Below are positions 51,630-63,211 of a DNA stretch of 64,000 nucleotides, in pieces. The DNA is from Actinorugispora endophytica (lineage in GTDB: Bacteria > Actinomycetota > Actinomycetes > Streptosporangiales > Streptosporangiaceae). The stretch covers positions 124,001 to 188,000 of the forward strand of contig NZ_SNYN01000006.1 in NCBI RefSeq assembly GCF_004363075.1, in the 5' to 3' direction. The position numbers were made by a program, and so were the translations under genes. The notes under the pieces are model-generated. The model did no database searches. It saw nothing but the letters and a program-made list of their open reading frames with translations, and was not told the origin of the DNA. Within the stretch, counting starts at the first letter, position 1. Each line of letters opens with the position of its first letter.

Positions 51630-51798
51630 CTCGTCCCGCGCGTGCCAGCCGTGGGAACGGCGGTTCCCGGAGCCCACACCGACGCAAAGACCGGAAGCAG
51701 GCGACAGATCCCCGTGGTCCGGTCGCTTCGCCCTCCGTTCCCCTCGTATCCAGACGAATCGGTTGCGAGGGGGGTGGGGCTCGGCCATTCTCGGTGGC

Positions 51799-52524
51799 AT
51801 GCTTCGGGTCCTGGTAGTGGACGATGAGGTCCCCGCCCGAGAGGAGATGGCCTACCTGCTCAAAAGGGACTCCAGGGTCGGGGAAGTGGCGACGGCGGAC
51901 GACGCCACCGCGGCGATGCGGCTGATCGGCCAGCGCGCCCCCAGCGCGGGCCGGCCCGACGTGCTGTTCCTCGACGTGCACATGCCCGGCCCCAGCGGGA
52001 TCGACCTGGCGCGCTTCCTCTCGGCCATGCCGAAGGCGCCCCGGGTCGTGTTCGTCACCGCCCACGAGGACTACGCGGTGGCGGCCTTCGACCTGCGGGC
52101 CGTGGACTACCTGCTCAAACCGATCCGGCAGGAGCGGCTCGCCGAGACCCTGGACCGCCTGACGGTGCCCGACCCCGGCGCGGAGGACCCCCGGGTCCCG
52201 GTCGAGCTGGCCGGCCGGCTCCGGCTCATCCCGCGCTCGGACATCTGGTTCGCCGAGGCCCAGGGCGACTACGTGCGGTTGCGCACCGCCGACGGGGCCT
52301 ACCTGATCCGCAGCACCCTGGGAGCGCTGGAGCGCGAGTGGGAGGGCGCGGGGTTCGTGCGCATCCACCGCAGCATGCTGGTGGCCACCCGGCACGTCTC
52401 CGAACTCCGCTTCGAGGGCCCCCGCGTCAAGGTCCAGGTGGGGGACGAGCTGCTGCTGGTCAGCCGCCGCCAGACCAGGGAGGTGCGGGAGCAGTTCGTC
52501 CGCGGGGGTGGACACACCGGTTGA
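51799..52524 (+). CDS. LytTR-family response regulator
   Basis: 241 residues. Receiver: VLVVDDEVPAREEMAYLL, phosphoacceptor Asp in LFLDVHMPGPSG, Lys in YLLKPIRQERL. The LytTR DNA-binding domain (about 140-235) has WFAEAQGDYVRLRTADGAYL and GFVRIHRSMLV. ATG 51799. The stop overlaps the start of the next small membrane protein (TTGA). Likely activates the downstream symporter genes. Confidence 0.92.
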   Translation: MLRVLVVDDEVPAREEMAYLLKRDSRVGEVATADDATAAMRLIGQRAPSAGRPDVLFLDVHMPGPSGIDLARFLSAMPKAPRVVFVTAHEDYAVAAFDLRAVDYLLKPIRQERLAETLDRLTVPDPGAEDPRVPVELAGRLRLIPRSDIWFAEAQGDYVRLRTADGAYLIRSTLGALEREWEGAGFVRIHRSMLVATRHVSELRFEGPRVKVQVGDELLLVSRRQTREVREQFVRGGGHTG

Positions 52525-52928
52525 AGCCGCCGAGTCCGTCCCCCCCGCCGGCCGTGCCGCCCGCGCCCCGCCAGGGCACTCCCCGACGGGACACGGTCAC
52601 GGCCCCCGCCACGCAGCGGGCCCTGCGGGCCGCGTCCGCGTCCGCGGCCCGTCCCGGCGACGGCCCCGATGTCGCCGCCGTCATGCGCGGCCAGCTGCGG
52701 TCGGGCCTCCGGGCGGCGCTGGGCGGAGCGGGCGTGCTCATCGTGCTCCCCGCCCTCTTCACGCTGGTGGGGCAGCTCAACGCGGCCCACTTCTCGGGGA
52801 TGCGGCCGGGGTGGCTCGTGGTCGGCGCGCTCCTGCCGCCGCTGCTGGTGCTGGTGATGACGGTTCACATCCGGTTCCTGGAGCGGCTGGACGCGGAGGC
52901 CGAACGGAAAGGGCCGACGCGCCGGTGA
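52521..52928 (+). CDS. Small membrane protein accompanying the symporter (DUF485-like position)
   Basis: About 135 residues. Pro/Ala-rich N-terminal half, then two membrane helices (AALGGAGVLIVLPALFTLVG and a second ending LVLVMTVHIRFLERL). The TTG at 52521 overlaps the regulator stop, and the TGA overlaps the symporter GTG (GTGA), so all three are coupled. Acetate/pyruvate symporters often have a small two-helix partner at this place. Family membership is by position and topology, not by a sure motif. Confidence 0.68.
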   Translation: MKPPSPSPPPAVPPAPRQGTPRRDTVTAPATQRALRAASASAARPGDGPDVAAVMRGQLRSGLRAALGGAGVLIVLPALFTLVGQLNAAHFSGMRPGWLVVGALLPPLLVLVMTVHIRFLERLDAEAERKGPTRR

Positions 52929-54679
52929 TCGAACTCGTCGTCGGCGGACTGCTGGTCATCGTGGTCATGCTCGGCGTCCTCGGGGTGGTGGGCTTCCTCG
53001 GCGGCCGCGGCGCCACGACCGACTTCACACTGGCCACCCGCCGGCCGCGGACGCTGTTCCTGGGGGCGGCGGTCACCGGCGAGTACGTCTCGGCCATGAC
53101 GGTGCTCGGGCTGGCCTCCCTGGTCTTCGCCGAGGGGTTCGGGACCGCCTGGGTCTTCACCGCCAGCACCCTGGGGTACCTCCTCGTGGCGGCCTTCGTG
53201 GTGGCCCCGCTGCGGCGCGCGGGCGTCTACAGCCACGCGGACTTCGCCGAATGGCGGCTGGGCTCGCGCGGCATCCGCAGGACGGTCAGCCTCTGCGTGG
53301 TGGTCATCGGCTGGATCCTCCTGGTCTCGCAGTACATCGCCGCGGGGCTGCTGGTCCGCGTGTTCACCGGACTGCCCGAGTGGCTGGGCTGGATCGCGGC
53401 GGCCGTGGTCACCCTGCCCCCGGCGCTGTTGGCCGCGGGAGGCTCCAGCAGCCGGTTCCAGGCCATGAGCCTGTGGTTCAAGCTCGTGGCGGTCGGGGTG
53501 CCGGCCGTGGTCCTGCTGGTGCTGTGGCAGTCGCACGGCGGGAAGAAGGTGGACGCGGACACGACCCCCGTCCTCCACGCCGACACGGTGGTCCGCGTCG
53601 ACCGGGACCAGCCGCTGCGGGTGGCCGAACCCACCCGGGTGGCGATCGTCGGGGACGGGGAGGGCGGGCGGGAGCACGTCTGGACGGTGCTGGAGCCGGG
53701 CGTGCACCAGATCCGGGCGGGGACCGTCATGCTGTTCGAGGCGGGAGCGGCCGTGCCGCACCACGGCGGCCTCACGCCGCTGCACGGCGGCGACTGGGCG
53801 GACCTGGGCGTCACCTGCGGTCTGACGCACGGGGAGGAGTGGGAGGACAAGGGGGTCGTCGACGGGCTGCTGCACGGCTACTCGGTCTACCTCACGCTGG
53901 CGCTGGGCATTATCGGGATGCCGCAGTTCGTCGCGCGCTTCCACAGCACGCCGAGTCCGCGCACGGCGCGCCGCCTGGTGGTCCTGATGGCGGCGCTGTC
54001 GGCGGTCTTCGCGCTCCTGGCGCTGGTCTACGCGGGCCTGGGCCGGGTGTACGCGGGCGCGCTGCTGATCACCGGCGAGACCGACCTGCTGGTGCTGGAA
54101 CTCCCGCGCCTGATGGCGCCGGGGCCGCTCGGCACGGGGCTGGGCCTCCTGCTGGGGGCGGGGGTGGCGTCGGCGGTGGTCACCGTCTCCATCGGGTTCG
54201 TCAGCGCGATGGGCGGGACCATCTCCCAGTGCGTGCCGGGTCGCGGTGTCTGGGCGTACCGCGTGGGCACGGTGGTGTCGGCGGTGGTGCCGCTCGCCCT
54301 CCTCGCGGCGGTGCCGGGACTCTCCCGGGAGGGCCTGGTCGAGGTCGTGCTCGCGGCACTGGAGCTGGGAGCGGTCACCATCGCCCCGCTGCTGTTGCTC
54401 GGCATCTGGTGGGGCGGGCTCACCGGAGCCGGTGCCGCGGCGGGGCTGGCGACGGGCATCGCCGGCATCGCGGCCGCCAGGGCGGGTGAGATCTCGGGGC
54501 CGCTGGGCGTGCCGGTGGCCGACACGCTGATGTACCACCCGGCCCTGGGGCTCGTACCGCTGGTGTTCGGGGTGATGGTCGGCGTCTCGCTGCTGACCAG
54601 AGGGCGGCTGCGGGGGGACGCCGCGGCGGTTCTGGCCCGCATGCACCTCCCCGGGTCCGTGACCGGACGCCGACTCTGA
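52925..54679 (+). CDS. Sodium:solute symporter (SSS) family transporter
   Basis: 584 residues with about thirteen membrane segments. The family opens with VVGFLGGRGATTDFTLATRR and SAMTVLGLASLVFAEGFG. Related ActP/MctC proteins take up acetate, pyruvate or propionate. Between helices near 220 and 320 there is a ~95-residue hydrophilic insert (TPVLHADTVVRVDRDQPLRV), absent from most SSS proteins I know; it is expected outside the membrane. GTG 52925 is coupled to the small membrane protein. Regulated, presumably, by the LytS/LytTR pair. Confidence 0.88.
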   Translation: MIELVVGGLLVIVVMLGVLGVVGFLGGRGATTDFTLATRRPRTLFLGAAVTGEYVSAMTVLGLASLVFAEGFGTAWVFTASTLGYLLVAAFVVAPLRRAGVYSHADFAEWRLGSRGIRRTVSLCVVVIGWILLVSQYIAAGLLVRVFTGLPEWLGWIAAAVVTLPPALLAAGGSSSRFQAMSLWFKLVAVGVPAVVLLVLWQSHGGKKVDADTTPVLHADTVVRVDRDQPLRVAEPTRVAIVGDGEGGREHVWTVLEPGVHQIRAGTVMLFEAGAAVPHHGGLTPLHGGDWADLGVTCGLTHGEEWEDKGVVDGLLHGYSVYLTLALGIIGMPQFVARFHSTPSPRTARRLVVLMAALSAVFALLALVYAGLGRVYAGALLITGETDLLVLELPRLMAPGPLGTGLGLLLGAGVASAVVTVSIGFVSAMGGTISQCVPGRGVWAYRVGTVVSAVVPLALLAAVPGLSREGLVEVVLAALELGAVTIAPLLLLGIWWGGLTGAGAAAGLATGIAGIAAARAGEISGPLGVPVADTLMYHPALGLVPLVFGVMVGVSLLTRGRLRGDAAAVLARMHLPGSVTGRRL

Positions 54680-54964
54680 GTACCGGCGCCGTTCGTCGTG
54701 CAAGAGGAGCCGCTCACCGACGGGTCCGGCCCGCGCGGCGACGCCTTGGCGCCGTCCGCCGATCGACCCGGTTCAACCCGGCCCGGCCGCCCCGCTACGG
54801 CCTAGTGTGATTCCCACAGCGACCGGTTGGCCACAGGATCGACGGATCCGCCGGCCCGGGGGCCGGTCGCGATCGTCGGGGGAGTCCGGCGCCGATCGGA
54901 GGGGAACGGCGCCGGGATGTGTCGCCCGGTGGCTGCCGGGGGAGGCCGCCGCCGGGCGTTCGCA

Positions 54965-55052
54965 TTCACCCGGAATGATCTTGGGCTTTCTGCCCGTTTC
55001 GGGGCCGGGAAGGGCAGAAAGCCCAAGACCGTCAACGGAACCCTCACGCAAC
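54965..55052. repeat. Dispersed palindromic repeat, family 2 copy C
   Basis: Begins TTCACCCGGAATGATCTTGG, stem CTTGGGCTTTCTGCCC/GGGCAGAAAGCCCAAG pairs perfectly (16 bp), ends GTCAACGGAACCC. Lies between convergent symporter and PASTA kinase genes. The 461-bp gap 54680-55140 shows no gene. Confidence 0.78.
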
Positions 55053-55059
55053 GGACGTC

Positions 55060-55144
55060 GTGACCTCGCGATCCGCGTGGCGCAAGGCCGAAAGGCCCCC
55101 GAAACACCGATGCCCGAATCACCCCCGCGCCCGAGACTCCCTAG
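55060..55144 (-). repeat. Repeat at the PASTA kinase 3' end, matching the end of the macR element
   Basis: Read on the minus strand from 55144, CTAGGGAGTCTC...GCGGGGGTGATTCGG...CTTTCGGCCT follows the sequence from 45323 for about 80 bp with small gaps. In both places the first bases contain the upstream gene's TAG stop codon. Confidence 0.65.
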
Positions 55145-57078
55145 TCGTCGTCCCTGCGGTCGCCGCCGTTGCCGAAAGGAGAGGTCCAGATCTCGATCTC
55201 GGCGCCCTTCTCCGCGCGGCCCTTGGGGTTGTACTCGCCGACGCGGTCGCCGATGACCTCGTGCACCGTGACCGTGAAGCCCAGCTCCTCGAGCTTCTTC
55301 TTCGCGTCGTCGACCTTCCAGCCGCGGATGTCCGGGATGTCGACCTCCTCGGGGCCGGACGAGACGGTGAGGGTCACGGTCTGCCCCGCGCCCACGGTGG
55401 TCTCGGCCTCCGGGCTCTGGGAGATGACCTGCCCTTCGGGCACGTCCGCGCTGGTCTCCTCGACGACCTCCACGGTGAGGTCGCTGGCTTCCAGGGCCTG
55501 CCTGGCGTCGTCCACGTTGCGGCCCACCACGTCGGGGGCGGGGAAGCCCGCGCTGACGGTGAGCGTCACGGACTCCTCGCGGTCGGCCATCGCGCCGGGG
55601 GCGGGGTCGGAGGTGATCACGGTCCCGGGCGGGTTGTCGTAGGAGGTGATCTCGTCCTCCTCGATGGCCGTGACGCCCAGGTCCTCCAGCATCGTGCGGG
55701 CCTCGCCCACCGGCAGGCCCTCGATGCCGGGCACCTCGACGTGCTGCGGGCCGTCGGACAGGGTGACGGTGATGATCTCACCGGGCAGGATGTTCTCGCC
55801 GACCTCGGGGTCGGTGACGGCGATGGTGCCGGGCGGCGCGTCGTCGCTGTACGCCGTGTCGTCGGCGACCGTGATCTTCAGACCGAGGGGGCCGAGCTCC
55901 TCCCGCGCCTCGTCGCGCTCCATCCCGACCAGGTCGGGCACGCTCTCGTAGCGGCCCGAGAGCATCCACCAGCCGAACCCGACGGCCGCCACCAGCAGCA
56001 CCGCGCCCAGCAGCAGCAGCGGGTAGGTCATGCTGGGCCGCGGGGGCCGGGTGTCCTCGTAGTCGTCGTACTCCACCGCCGGGAGCTCACCCGTGGGCAG
56101 GTCGACGATCAGCGTCTGGTTGGAGCCGTCCGCGCCCCCGCCCGCCGCGCCGCTGTCCGCCGCGCTGTCCGTGGCGGCCGCAGAGAGGGACGCGGCGGCG
56201 GGGTCGGCCGCCCCCTGGCTGTCGCGCCCCAGGGACTTCTCCACCTCGAACAGCGCCGCGAGGAACTGCCCCGCGTTGGCCGGCCGGTAGCGGGGGTCGC
56301 GCTCGGTGGCGCGCACCACCAGCGAGTCGACCTCGGCGGGGATGCCCGGAACGACCCTGGAGGGGCGGGGGACGTCCTCGTTGACGTGCTGGTAGGCGAT
56401 CGAGATGGGGGTGTCGCCGGTGTGCGGCTGCCGGCCGGTGAGAAGCTCGTACAGCATGATCCCGCACGCGTAGACATCGGTCCGGGCGTCCGCGGTGCTC
56501 TGCGAGATCTGCTCGGGGGACAGGTACGCGGCGGTGCCCATCAGCGTGCCGGTCTTGGTCAGGCCCTGCTGGGTGGCCTCCACCGCGCGGGCCAGCCCGA
56601 AGTCCACGACCTTGATCCGGCCGTCCTGGGTGATCAGGACGTTCTCGGGCTTGATGTCCCGGTGCACCATGCCCGCCTGGTGCGCGGCGCCCAGCCCGGC
56701 CAGCACCGGGACCATGGCCTGGAGGGCCTCGGCCGGGCCGAACCGGGTGCGTTCCTTGAGCAGTTCGCGCAGGGTGCGCCCGGGCACGTACTCCATCGCC
56801 AGGTACACGTGCCCCTGGTCGCTGCCCTGGTCGTAGACCTGGACCACGTTGGGGTGGGAGAGCTTGGCGACGGCGTGGGCCTCGTTGATGAACCGCTGCA
56901 CGAACTCCGGGTCCCGGGCGAGGCTCGGGTGCATGACCTTCAACGCGACGCGACGGTCCAGTCGCAGGTCGTGAGCGACGAAGACCGTCGCCATGCCTCC
57001 GCCGGCGACCCTCGACTCGACCTGGTAACGGCCGGCGAGGGTCGTCCCAACAAGCGCATCCGCAGTCGTCATGTCCAC
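55141..57078 (-). CDS. PASTA-domain serine/threonine protein kinase (PknB/PknL class)
   Basis: Membrane receptor-like kinase. 645 residues. The kinase domain (about 15-275) has the Gly loop VAGGGMATVF, Lys in ALKVMHP, HRDIKPENVL and VDFGLARAV, followed by the activation-loop end GTAAYLSPEQ. An acidic juxtamembrane linker and one membrane helix (about 375-397) are followed by four PASTA repeats, each near 65 residues, outside the cell. GTG 57078 lies 7 nt after TAAACT, a leaderless start; ATG 57072 is an alternative. By synteny with M. tuberculosis PknL beside Rv2175c (from memory), its substrate may be the DNA-binding protein at 59644. The stop overlaps the repeat at 55144. Confidence 0.92.
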   Translation of the reverse strand: MDMTTADALVGTTLAGRYQVESRVAGGGMATVFVAHDLRLDRRVALKVMHPSLARDPEFVQRFINEAHAVAKLSHPNVVQVYDQGSDQGHVYLAMEYVPGRTLRELLKERTRFGPAEALQAMVPVLAGLGAAHQAGMVHRDIKPENVLITQDGRIKVVDFGLARAVEATQQGLTKTGTLMGTAAYLSPEQISQSTADARTDVYACGIMLYELLTGRQPHTGDTPISIAYQHVNEDVPRPSRVVPGIPAEVDSLVVRATERDPRYRPANAGQFLAALFEVEKSLGRDSQGAADPAAASLSAAATDSAADSGAAGGGADGSNQTLIVDLPTGELPAVEYDDYEDTRPPRPSMTYPLLLLGAVLLVAAVGFGWWMLSGRYESVPDLVGMERDEAREELGPLGLKITVADDTAYSDDAPPGTIAVTDPEVGENILPGEIITVTLSDGPQHVEVPGIEGLPVGEARTMLEDLGVTAIEEDEITSYDNPPGTVITSDPAPGAMADREESVTLTVSAGFPAPDVVGRNVDDARQALEASDLTVEVVEETSADVPEGQVISQSPEAETTVGAGQTVTLTVSSGPEEVDIPDIRGWKVDDAKKKLEELGFTVTVHEVIGDRVGEYNPKGRAEKGAEIEIWTSPFGNGGDRRDDD

Positions 57079-57184
57079 GAGGGGCAGTTTACGGGCGTTC
57101 GGGACACGAGGCGGTGTCAAGACGGTTTCATCGGCGGGGAAAAGGGGTATTTCGCCGCCTCGCACCAGTTCGGGCGGGTCGGGG

Positions 57185-59405
<2,221 letters not shown>

Positions 59406-59409
59406 GGCA

Positions 59410-59510
59410 CTCCACTCCCTTCGCCGGCATGATCCGGATCAGGTTCGTGCGGTCGGAGGCTCGCAGCCTCCCTCTCAGCCGGGTCCCACCCGGCTCCCGC
59501 GGGGATCTCA
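59410..59510 (-). promoter_or_regulatory. TPP riboswitch controlling thiO-thiS-thiG
   Basis: On the minus strand the conserved blocks follow in order: GCGGGAGCC, GGCTGAGAGGGAGG, GAACCTGATCCGGATCATGC and CGGCGAAGGGAG. These are the THI-element helices and TPP-binding loops. The last block overlaps the thiO ribosome site, fitting control of translation initiation. Confidence 0.93.
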
Positions 59511-59643
59511 CGTTCCCGCACAGTCTAGGACCCGTGGCCGGGGGGCCCGGAGGGGGCCCGGGAGGGAGCCCCGGAAGTACGCCAAGAGCGATAACCGACC
59601 GGTACGGGGCGCGCCGGTCGGTCCCGTGTGGGAGATTGGGGGC

Positions 59644-60003
59644 GTGACACAGATCGATCGTGACACCGACGAGCTCGTCGGAGAGTGGCTCACCATCAAA
59701 GAGGCGGCCAAGGCCCTCAACGTCAGTCCCAACCGCATCAAGCAGCTGATCCGGGAGCACAGGCTCCTGGGCGTCGTCCGCTCGGGCGAGCTGTCGGTGC
59801 CCGCCGCGTTCCTCGTCGACGGCGACACCCCGAAGGGGCTCCAGGGCACCCTCACGGTCCTGTCGGACTGCGGCTTCACCGAGAACGAGGCGTTGCGCTG
59901 GATGTTCACCGGCGACGACAGCCTGCCCGGCTCGCCCATCGAGGCGATCCTGGCCAACCGCGGCACCGAGGTGCGCCGCCGCGCCCAGGCACTGCTGCTG
60001 TAG
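59644..60003 (+). CDS. Rv2175c-family winged-helix DNA-binding protein
   Basis: 119 residues. N-terminal [23 protein letters not shown] followed by [20 protein letters not shown] and [20 protein letters not shown], the layout of M. tuberculosis Rv2175c. That protein is phosphorylated by PknL on an N-terminal Thr, which weakens DNA binding (established there). Here T2 and T8 are candidate sites. GTG 59644. It lies between the thiO riboswitch and thiE, 2.5 kb from the PASTA kinase, so the kinase-substrate link may persist. Confidence 0.86.
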   Translation: MTQIDRDTDELVGEWLTIKEAAKALNVSPNRIKQLIREHRLLGVVRSGELSVPAAFLVDGDTPKGLQGTLTVLSDCGFTENEALRWMFTGDDSLPGSPIEAILANRGTEVRRRAQALLL

Positions 60004-60053
60004 TGCGCCGCCGCGAGCGCGCGGCCTCGGGAAACCTCAGTAGGGTGAGTGGC

Positions 60054-60704
60054 GTGACTGCGAGTTTGCGAGAACGCCTGGCCTCGGCCCGCCTGTACCT
60101 GTGCACGGACGCCCGCACCGAACGGGGCGACCTGGCCGGCTTCCTGGACGAGGCGCTGGCCGGGGGCGTGGACGTCGTCCAGCTGCGGGACAAGACGCTG
60201 GAGGCCCGCCAGGAGCTGGCGGTGCTGGAGACCATGCGCGAGGTGTGCGAGCGCCACGGCGCGCTGCTGGCGGTCAACGACCGCGCCGACATCGCGCGCG
60301 CCGTCCGCGCCGACGTCCTGCACCTGGGCCAGGGCGACCTCCCGGTGCGCCACGCCCGGGACGTCATCGGGGACGGGCCTCTGATCGGCCGCTCCAACAG
60401 CACGGTGGAACTCGCCTCCGCCGCCGACGGCGAGGACGGCGTCGACTACTTCTGCGTCGGCCCGGTGTGGGCCACCCCCACCAAGCCCGGCCGCGCGGCG
60501 GCGGGCCTGCCGGTGGTCGAAGGCGTCGCGGCCCTGAGGCCCGCGCGTCCCTGGTTCGCCATCGGCGGAATCGACCTGGGCAACCTCGACGAGGTCCTGG
60601 CGGCGGGCGCCCGCCGCGTCGTCGTCGTCCGGGCCCTCACGGAGGCCGAGGACCCCAGGGCGGCCGCGGCGGAGTTCGGGCGGAGGCTCGCCGAGGCGGG
60701 GTAG
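60054..60704 (+). CDS. thiE: Thiamine-phosphate synthase
   Basis: Joins HMP-pyrophosphate and thiazole phosphate. 216 residues, TIM barrel. [15 protein letters not shown] (pyrophosphate contact), [20 protein letters not shown], and [15 protein letters not shown] (thiazole phosphate contact). Start GTG 60054 is 7 nt after TAGGGT, so it is probably leaderless, with its own promoter separate from the riboswitch-controlled thiO-S-G unit. It would complete thiamine phosphate made from ThiG product; the HMP branch genes lie elsewhere. Confidence 0.94.
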   Translation: MTASLRERLASARLYLCTDARTERGDLAGFLDEALAGGVDVVQLRDKTLEARQELAVLETMREVCERHGALLAVNDRADIARAVRADVLHLGQGDLPVRHARDVIGDGPLIGRSNSTVELASAADGEDGVDYFCVGPVWATPTKPGRAAAGLPVVEGVAALRPARPWFAIGGIDLGNLDEVLAAGARRVVVVRALTEAEDPRAAAAEFGRRLAEAG

Positions 60705-60760
60705 CGCGGCGGCGGTTTCCCCGCAGGCGGTTCCCTCCCCACCGGTTCCGGCGGGAGGGC

Positions 60761-61645
60761 TCAGCCGTGCACGTGGGACAGCGCGCTGGGGTGCTTGCGC
60801 AGGTAGCCCTCGATGGACTGGGCCGGGTGGCCGGTCAGGTCGGGGACGGTCTCGCTGACGGTGGCGAGCTCGCCCGCGGCGATGGCCGCGTAGGAGCTCA
60901 CCCAGCCCTCGACCGCCCAGTCGGGGGCGTCCAGACGGCTGCGGGAGGCCACGGCCTCCAGCCAGGTCTCGGGGACGTACCGGATGCTCCTGCCGGTGAG
61001 CGCCGACAGGCGGTCCACGGTCTGGGACAGGGTCACCGCCTCGGAGCCGGTCACGTCGTAGGCCCTGCCCTCGTGCTGGGCCGGATCGCTCAGCACGGCG
61101 GTCGCCACGTCGGCGACGTCGTCCCGCGACACCCACGCCACCCGGCCGTCCCCCGCCGGTCCGCGGATCGCGCCGTCCTCGCCCGCCCAGTGGGGGAGCA
61201 GGTCCAGGTACAGGCCGGACCGCAGGAAGGTGTGCGCCACCCCGGTGGAGCGGATGTGCGCCTCGGTGTAGAAGTGGTCGCGCGCGAACGTGAACGTCGA
61301 CGACGGGCCCGCGTTCAGGAACGACAGGTAGACGATGTGCCGGACCCCGGCGGCGATCGCGGCGTCCACGGCGCCGATGTGCAGGGACACCCGGTCGGGG
61401 GACTCCGAGGCCGGGACCAGGAACAGCACGTCCGCGCCGCGCACCGCGCGCTGGAAGGCCGCGGGGTCCTCGTAGGCCGCCATCGCCGCGCTGGAGCCGG
61501 GGGCCTCGGGGGCGCGGTTGAGGTCCCGTACGATCAGGCGCTGGGCGATGCCGCGCCGGGACAGCCGCGCGGCCACTCTGCCGCCGACCGCCCCGGTGAC
61601 GCCGGTCGTGCCGATGGTGCGCGCTGCTGCCAGGTCCTCACCCAT
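60761..61645 (-). CDS. NmrA-like NAD(P)-binding protein
   Basis: 294 residues, atypical short-chain dehydrogenase. N-terminal cofactor motif IGTTGVTGAVGGRV (near 12), LIVRDLNRAP, and an active-site-like region YLSFLNAGPSSTFTFARDHF without the usual Tyr-X3-Lys. These proteins often sense redox cofactors or act as quinone reductases. ATG 61645. Isolated on the minus strand between thiE and the DUF418 gene. Confidence 0.85.
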   Translation of the reverse strand: MGEDLAAARTIGTTGVTGAVGGRVAARLSRRGIAQRLIVRDLNRAPEAPGSSAAMAAYEDPAAFQRAVRGADVLFLVPASESPDRVSLHIGAVDAAIAAGVRHIVYLSFLNAGPSSTFTFARDHFYTEAHIRSTGVAHTFLRSGLYLDLLPHWAGEDGAIRGPAGDGRVAWVSRDDVADVATAVLSDPAQHEGRAYDVTGSEAVTLSQTVDRLSALTGRSIRYVPETWLEAVASRSRLDAPDWAVEGWVSSYAAIAAGELATVSETVPDLTGHPAQSIEGYLRKHPSALSHVHG

Positions 61646-61682
61646 GACTCCATATCTTCGGCGAATGACCCGTTACGCGCAC

Positions 61683-62939
61683 CTACCGCCGCGCCGGAGA
61701 TCGCGTCGGGTTCCGGTAGGCGAGACCGCGCAGCAGCGTCTCGGCGGGCCCGCGCCGCCCCGCCCGCTCCTGGAGGTAGGCCGCCGCCACCGTGGCCAGC
61801 CACACGCCGAGCGCGAACAGCGCCATCGTGGCGCTCCCCAGGTGCGCGCCCAGTCCCAGGCCCCAGGCGGCCAGGACCGGGGCGCAGACCACCGACTGGG
61901 CGAGGTAGCAGGACAGCGAGCGCTTGCCGACGGCGGTGATCGCCACGACGGGCAGGCTCCCCCGGGCGCGCTCGCCCAGTCGGTGCGCGATGAGGCCGAA
62001 GAGGGCGACGTAGCCGATTCCGGCGGCCAGACCCGTCGAGGAGGAGACGGAGGAGAACACCCAGCTCGCGCTCTCGGGGAACGGGAACGCGCCCAGGTGG
62101 TGCAGGGCGTGCGGCAGCCCGCCCAGCCAGCCCACGGCGATCCCCGCGGCGGCGGTGGTCCGCAGCAGCGGGAGGTGGCGCCCGGGCTCCTCCAGGATCC
62201 GGTGCCGCGCGGCCCAGAAGGCCAGCAGCATCGCGGCCGGGATCGCGAGGGTCAGCAGGCCCTGGGCGAAGACCAGGACGACCCAGAACGCGGTGCGCGT
62301 CAGCATCGAGGTGAGGTAGTCCGCCTCGCCGGTGAGCCCCGTCGACAGCCCCATGAAGTCGAAGGCCTCGGGGACCTCCGTGACGGGGGCCCGCGCGGCG
62401 AAGTAGGCGCCCACGACGGAGAACAGTGTCGACAGCGCCAGGAGGCCGACGACGACTCCCGACCACACCAGCAGGGTGCGGTTCGCGCGCCGCAGGAACA
62501 GCCAGCCCATCAGCAGCCCCATGAACCCGTACGCGCCGAGGATGTCGCCCATCCACAGCAGCGAGGCGTGCACGAAGCCGAAGGCCAGCAGCCACAGGTT
62601 GCGCCTGCGCAGCAGCGCCCGCACGCTCTTCTCGTCGGCCCCGGCGGCGCGCTGGCGGTTCCACAGCTGCACCATCCCGTAGCCGAACAGGAAGGCGAAC
62701 ATCGGGTACGTCCGCCCGTCCACCACGGTGATCATGACGCCCTGCACGGCGCGGTCCAGGACGGTCCCGCCGTCGGGATGCGCGGTCGTCATGCCGGGGT
62801 CGGCCGCCCACAGGTACCAGACGGTGTTGGCGAGCGCGATCAGGAGCAGCATGAAGCCGCGGGCGAGGTCGGGCGCGAGCGCTCGCTCGCCCTGGCTGAC
62901 CGGCCCGCGCACTCGGCTGGCGGTCCCGGGGTCCGTCAT
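61683..62939 (-). CDS. DUF418 (YeiB-like) membrane protein
   Basis: 418 residues with about ten membrane segments. Starts with a short charged end, then APDLARGFMLLLIALANTVW; the C-terminal half (about 225-400) has the DUF418 region with AVGKRSLSCYLAQSVVCAP. Function unknown; it is distantly like acyltransferase-3 membrane proteins. ATG 62939 has GAGGAG 9 nt upstream. Upstream 62940-63211 holds no gene. Confidence 0.85.
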   Translation of the reverse strand: MTDPGTASRVRGPVSQGERALAPDLARGFMLLLIALANTVWYLWAADPGMTTAHPDGGTVLDRAVQGVMITVVDGRTYPMFAFLFGYGMVQLWNRQRAAGADEKSVRALLRRRNLWLLAFGFVHASLLWMGDILGAYGFMGLLMGWLFLRRANRTLLVWSGVVVGLLALSTLFSVVGAYFAARAPVTEVPEAFDFMGLSTGLTGEADYLTSMLTRTAFWVVLVFAQGLLTLAIPAAMLLAFWAARHRILEEPGRHLPLLRTTAAAGIAVGWLGGLPHALHHLGAFPFPESASWVFSSVSSSTGLAAGIGYVALFGLIAHRLGERARGSLPVVAITAVGKRSLSCYLAQSVVCAPVLAAWGLGLGAHLGSATMALFALGVWLATVAAAYLQERAGRRGPAETLLRGLAYRNPTRSPARR

Positions 62940-63211
62940 CGGGGAGACTCCTCGTCCGGTGGCGGCCCGGCCCGGCCGCCGTCGACTCCCAGAATCCCCC
63001 TTCCGGGGAAGGCGCGGCAATCCTTCTTTGGAATGACCCGGACTCGTCCGCGCGACCGGCGGGACCCTGCCGCCCTCCTCAGGGAAGCCCCCTAGGAGTG
63101 TCCGGTGGTCCCGACGTCGGGACCGTCGACCGGACCCTTGCGGCGGCCGGGAACCGGACACTTCTCCGCCGCCTCGGGTCCGATCGGCCTCCGACCGCCT
63201 AGGGTGGCGGT

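Noticed and set aside
54755-54800. CCGGTTCAACCCGG resembling a tRNA T-arm
   Set aside because: The stem does not close correctly around the loop and no acceptor or anticodon arm is found.
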